Of a stretch of DNA of 15,020 nucleotides, positions 12,105 through 15,020 are shown piece after piece (positions within the stretch are counted from its first letter, which is position 1; each line of letters starts with the position of its first letter). The notes beneath the pieces are model-generated. The model worked only from the letters and a program-made list of their open reading frames with translations, was not told where the DNA came from and ran no database searches. The position numbers and the translations under genes are program-made. The stretch spans positions 1-15,020 of the forward strand of contig JAITPT010000054.1 of NCBI GenBank assembly GCA_031289285.1. The letters run 5' to 3'. The DNA comes from Puniceicoccales bacterium (GTDB lineage Bacteria; Verrucomicrobiota; Verrucomicrobiia; Opitutales; UBA953).

Positions 12105-14789
12105 ATGCAACTCACCACCGCCATTCGCATCCTCGCGTTCCTCGCTGCCGCGCCCGCCGCAAACCTGCTGCCCGCTGCGCCCGCCGTTGGAGCACCTGCC
12201 ACGCCCGCGTCCGCGCCCGTCATTGCCGCCACGCCCGCCCTTCCCCGCACTCTCCTCGACGAGTTCCGCACCGCACCCGACGGCCCGATGCACGATGTCA
12301 AACAAATCGTTTTCGCGGTTCGCCCTGACGGCATTGATTCCCACTGGTATGCCAATTTCGGCTACTACGCGGACGATGTTGCCCACCGCCCCGCGCCGCA
12401 CGATGGCGGGAAACTTTGCCTGCTCGACCTCGACACTAACCAACTTCGCATCCTCCTCGACGACCCCGCCGGCTCCATTCGCGACCCGCAAGTTTCCTAC
12501 GACGCCTCAAAAATCCTCTTCGCTTATCGGCGCGGCGGAACAACGCATTTTCACCTCTACGAGATTGCGCTCGACGGCACCGCGCTGCGCCAACTCACCG
12601 ACGGCGACTGTGACGACATCGAGCCGACCTACACCGCCGACGGCAAAATCATCTTCGTCTCCACCCGCGCCAAACGCTGGGTGCAGTGCTGGCTAACGCC
12701 TGTCGCCACGCTTCACGGCTGCGACGCCGACGGCAAAAACATCCGTCCCCTCTCTGGCAACGTCGAGCACGACAACACCCCGTGGCCGCTCCCCGACGGC
12801 AAAATCCTCTACACGCGCTGGGAGTATGTTGACCGCTCGCAAGTCCACTACCACCACCTCTGGACGATGCACCCCGACGGCACCCAACAGATGGTCTATT
12901 ACGGAAATATGCAGCCCGGCACCGTCTTCATTGACGCCAAACCTATCCCGCGTTCCGAAAAAGTGGTCGCCACATTTTCCCCGTGGCACGGCCTCTCCGA
13001 GCACACCGGCCCTGTCGGCATAATTGACCCGCGCCGCGGCCCCGACGTCAAAAACTCGGCGCGGCGCGTCACTCGCGGCTGGGATTACCGCGACCCGTGG
13101 GCGTTTTCCGAAGAGGTGTTTATGGCGGTGCGCGGCGGCGGACGACTCGTGCTTATAGACGGACGCGGCGCAGAGAAACCCGTCTGGGACCCGCCCGCTG
13201 CGTGGGTCGCGTTCACGCGCAACCGGCGTGGCGCACAGCGCGAGCAGACGCTCTTCTCGCTTCCTCGCGAATGGCGCAGCAAACGCCTCGGCATTCAAGA
13301 GCCGCGCCCAGTCATCCGCCGCGAGCACGAAAAACGAATGGTGTCAAACACCGATTTCTCGAAAAACAGCGGACGCCTCATCCTCTCCAACGTCTATGAA
13401 GGCCGCAACATGGCGGGCGTCAAACGCGGCGAAATCAAGAAACTGCTCATTCTCGAAACGTTGCCCAAGCCCCTCAACTTCGCGGCGGGAATGGAGCCGC
13501 TTTCGCAAGGCGGCACGTTCACGCTGGAGCGCATCGTGGGCACCGTGCCCGTCGAAGCCGACGGCTCCGCGCACTTCGAGTTGCCCGCGCTACGCGCCTT
13601 TTTCTTCGTCGCCCTCGACGCCGACAACCTCGCCGTCAAGCGTATGCAATCCTTCCTCTCGCTCATGCCCGGCGAAGTCAACTCGTGCATCGGTTGCCAC
13701 GAAGAGCGCACCGCCGCGCCGAACAACCGCGTCATTCCCGCCGCGCTCCGGCGTCCGCCCAGCCCCATCACGCCCGTCGCCGATTACCGTGGCCGCGACG
13801 CCCTCGGCAACCGCCTCGCCCAGCCCACCGGCATTCCCGACGTCATTGATTTTCCCCGCGACATTCAGCCCATCCTCGACCGCTACTGCGTCTCCTGCCA
13901 CAACGCCCAAAAACGCTCCGGCGGCGTCAACCTCACCGGCCACCGCACACCGCTCTACAGCGTCAGTTACCACACGCTCACCGCCCGCGACCTCCTTGGC
14001 GACGGGCGCAATCTCGCGCAGAGCAATTACCCGCCACGCGCCCTCGGCAGCAGTGCCAGCCGTCTGCTCAAACTCGCGAACGGTTCGCACGGCAAAAGTT
14101 CGCACGGCAACGCGAAACTCACCCCGCACGAGCAGACCCTGCTGCGCCTCTGGATAGAGACTGGCGCGGCGTATCCGGGCACTTACGCCGCGCTCGGCAG
14201 CGGCATGATTGGCGGCTACATCGCGGAAACCATTGACCGCTCCGACCTCCAATGGCCGGAGGTAAAAGCAATGTTGCAGATTCTTCAAAAAAACTGTGTT
14301 TCCTGCCACAGCCCGCGTGGCAACACCCGCTTGCCCTTGACCGCTTCGCACGAAACCGTCGCCCCGCCGCGTATCGCCTTCGAGGGGCCGAAAGATGCCC
14401 GCCGCCGTTTCTCGCGAAACCTTCTCTACGACCTAAGCGTCCCCGCCGATTCCGCCTTGCTCCTCGGCCCGTTAGCAAAAAGTGCCGGTGGCTACGAGAG
14501 CTGCGGCAAAGCCGTTTTTGCCGACAAAAACGACCCGCGCTACAAAACAATTTTAGCCGGCATTGAGCGCACGAAACGCGGTTTAGAGGAAATCCGCCGC
14601 TTCGACATGCCGCGTTTCGCGCCGACCCCGCAATACATCCGCGAGTTAAAAAAGTTCGGAGTTTTGCCGCCGTCGCACGACCCCAAACTCCCCGCCGACC
14701 CCTACGCCTTAGACCAAAAATACTGGCAATCCCTCTGGCACAAAGCCGACCCGCAAAACACCGCCGCCGCCGCGCCGCCGCCGCGCTGA
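12105..14789 (+). CDS. Secreted tri-haem c-type protein related to hydrazine synthase alpha (HzsA-like)
   Basis: A predicted 894-residue periplasmic protein. Residues 1-30 form a hydrophobic Ala/Leu-rich signal peptide. Residues ~50-480 contain repeated propeller-type strands with D-G motifs (for example YTADGKIIF, LPDGKILYT, MHPDGTQQM), a TolB-like fold. Three c-type haem motifs follow: CIGCH (528-532), CVSCH (595-599) and CVSCH (731-735). The order of propeller then haem domains, and the NVYEGRNMAGVKRGEIKKL-like segment, match the HZS-alpha-related family found in Planctomycetes and Verrucomicrobia. True hydrazine synthase alpha, as I recall, has two haems and a Tyr four residues after the first motif His; here that residue is T536. 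Hydrazine synthesis is therefore unlikely, and electron transfer or an unknown oxidation is the safer role. No HzsB/C genes are near. Confidence 0.87.
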   Translation: MQLTTAIRILAFLAAAPAANLLPAAPAVGAPATPASAPVIAATPALPRTLLDEFRTAPDGPMHDVKQIVFAVRPDGIDSHWYANFGYYADDVAHRPAPHDGGKLCLLDLDTNQLRILLDDPAGSIRDPQVSYDASKILFAYRRGGTTHFHLYEIALDGTALRQLTDGDCDDIEPTYTADGKIIFVSTRAKRWVQCWLTPVATLHGCDADGKNIRPLSGNVEHDNTPWPLPDGKILYTRWEYVDRSQVHYHHLWTMHPDGTQQMVYYGNMQPGTVFIDAKPIPRSEKVVATFSPWHGLSEHTGPVGIIDPRRGPDVKNSARRVTRGWDYRDPWAFSEEVFMAVRGGGRLVLIDGRGAEKPVWDPPAAWVAFTRNRRGAQREQTLFSLPREWRSKRLGIQEPRPVIRREHEKRMVSNTDFSKNSGRLILSNVYEGRNMAGVKRGEIKKLLILETLPKPLNFAAGMEPLSQGGTFTLERIVGTVPVEADGSAHFELPALRAFFFVALDADNLAVKRMQSFLSLMPGEVNSCIGCHEERTAAPNNRVIPAALRRPPSPITPVADYRGRDALGNRLAQPTGIPDVIDFPRDIQPILDRYCVSCHNAQKRSGGVNLTGHRTPLYSVSYHTLTARDLLGDGRNLAQSNYPPRALGSSASRLLKLANGSHGKSSHGNAKLTPHEQTLLRLWIETGAAYPGTYAALGSGMIGGYIAETIDRSDLQWPEVKAMLQILQKNCVSCHSPRGNTRLPLTASHETVAPPRIAFEGPKDARRRFSRNLLYDLSVPADSALLLGPLAKSAGGYESCGKAVFADKNDPRYKTILAGIERTKRGLEEIRRFDMPRFAPTPQYIRELKKFGVLPPSHDPKLPADPYALDQKYWQSLWHKADPQNTAAAAPPPR

Positions 14790-15020
14790 CAGGGAAAGCG
14801 GGGAACGTTTGTGATACCATTTCCCGATGAAAATCGGTCTCTTGGATTTGTCTCGGCGCGTTCCGAATGAGATGCCTTTCGCACTTTTGGAGTGCGGTGG
14901 CAGATGGTGCGAAGTGATAACGTAGCACCCGCCGACACCGCTTTTCGCAGTTGCCGTGACCTATCGAAAACCAGTGTCTTCCGCTGCCGATTTGAAAGCG
15001 GTGTCGGCGGGCACTGCGCT
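14790..15020. repeat. Right-edge copy of the palindromic repeat (truncated)
   Basis: After the haem-protein stop, 14792-14825 has weak hairpins (GGGAAA/TTTCCC; CCGAT-GAAA-ATCGG at 14824-14837) without a T-run, so no confident terminator is called. An inverted arm with TTTTGGAGTGCGGTGGCAGA lies at 14885-14945. After ~48 nt a direct arm, GAAAGCGGTGTCGGCGGG, begins at 14994 and is cut by the window end. The layout and spacing match the arms at 187-234 and 281 onward at the left edge. Confidence 0.88.

Noticed and set aside
12105..14789. True hydrazine synthase alpha subunit (anammox)
   Set aside because: It has three haem motifs instead of two, Thr in place of the ligand Tyr, and no partner subunits or other anammox genes.
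14827..14925. 32-codon small open frame after the haem-protein gene
   Set aside because: It has no ribosome binding site and its second half is the dispersed repeat.

Overview
The window reads as a chromosomal segment of a GC-rich, Gram-negative bacterium. The mix of genes suggests the Planctomycetes-Verrucomicrobia-Chlamydiae group, most likely Verrucomicrobiota (Opitutales/Opitutaceae-like). Pointers are a GH29 alpha-L-fucosidase beside a Pseudomonas stutzeri-type L-rhamnose isomerase, a secreted multi-haem protein related to the hydrazine synthase alpha subunit, starts without Shine-Dalgarno sequences, and abundant dispersed intergenic repeats. The taxonomic call is inference; no rRNA or marker phylogeny is available here.

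Layout, left to right: (1) 1-650 is non-coding and packed with repeats: two copies of a ~274-bp unit, an inverted arm between them and a partial third copy. (2) 651-1922 (+) encodes a membrane-anchored metallophosphoesterase with a Thr/Ala/Ser-rich linker. (3) 2080-3024 (+) is sucD, with no sucC beside it. (4) A 9 x 9-bp tandem repeat lies between sucD and the convergent rhaI. (5) 3172-4392 (-) rhaI and 4720-6432 (-) a secreted GH29 fucosidase are two deoxyhexose genes on one strand, separated by a gap holding an inverted-repeat element. (6) 6594-7775 (+) is a MoeB-like E1 enzyme fused to a rhodanese domain. (7) A nested-palindrome element separates it from the convergent cysS (7909-9372, -). 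(8) A ~540-bp divergent intergenic region holds a large imperfect palindrome with a 7-bp tandem repeat at its centre. (9) A co-directional run follows on the + strand: ispF (9912-10397), aguB (10495-11361), sufT (11409-12053) and the HzsA-related tri-haem protein (12105-14789). (10) 14790-15020 ends in another copy of the palindromic element seen at the left edge.

Functionally the segment is mostly housekeeping: TCA cycle, Cys-tRNA synthesis, isoprenoids, polyamines, Fe-S assembly and sulfur transfer. Three genes are more accessory: deoxyhexose release and isomerisation (fucosidase, rhaI) and a periplasmic c-type haem protein of unknown function. sufT next to a haem protein and a rhodanese-fused E1 nearby touch metal and sulfur biochemistry, but the sequence does not show that they work together.

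The most unusual aspects are the HzsA-like protein and the repeats: nearly every longer gene boundary carries a different family, and one palindrome appears to lie inside the 5' end of sufT. No tRNA, rRNA, CRISPR array, integrase or complete insertion sequence was seen.
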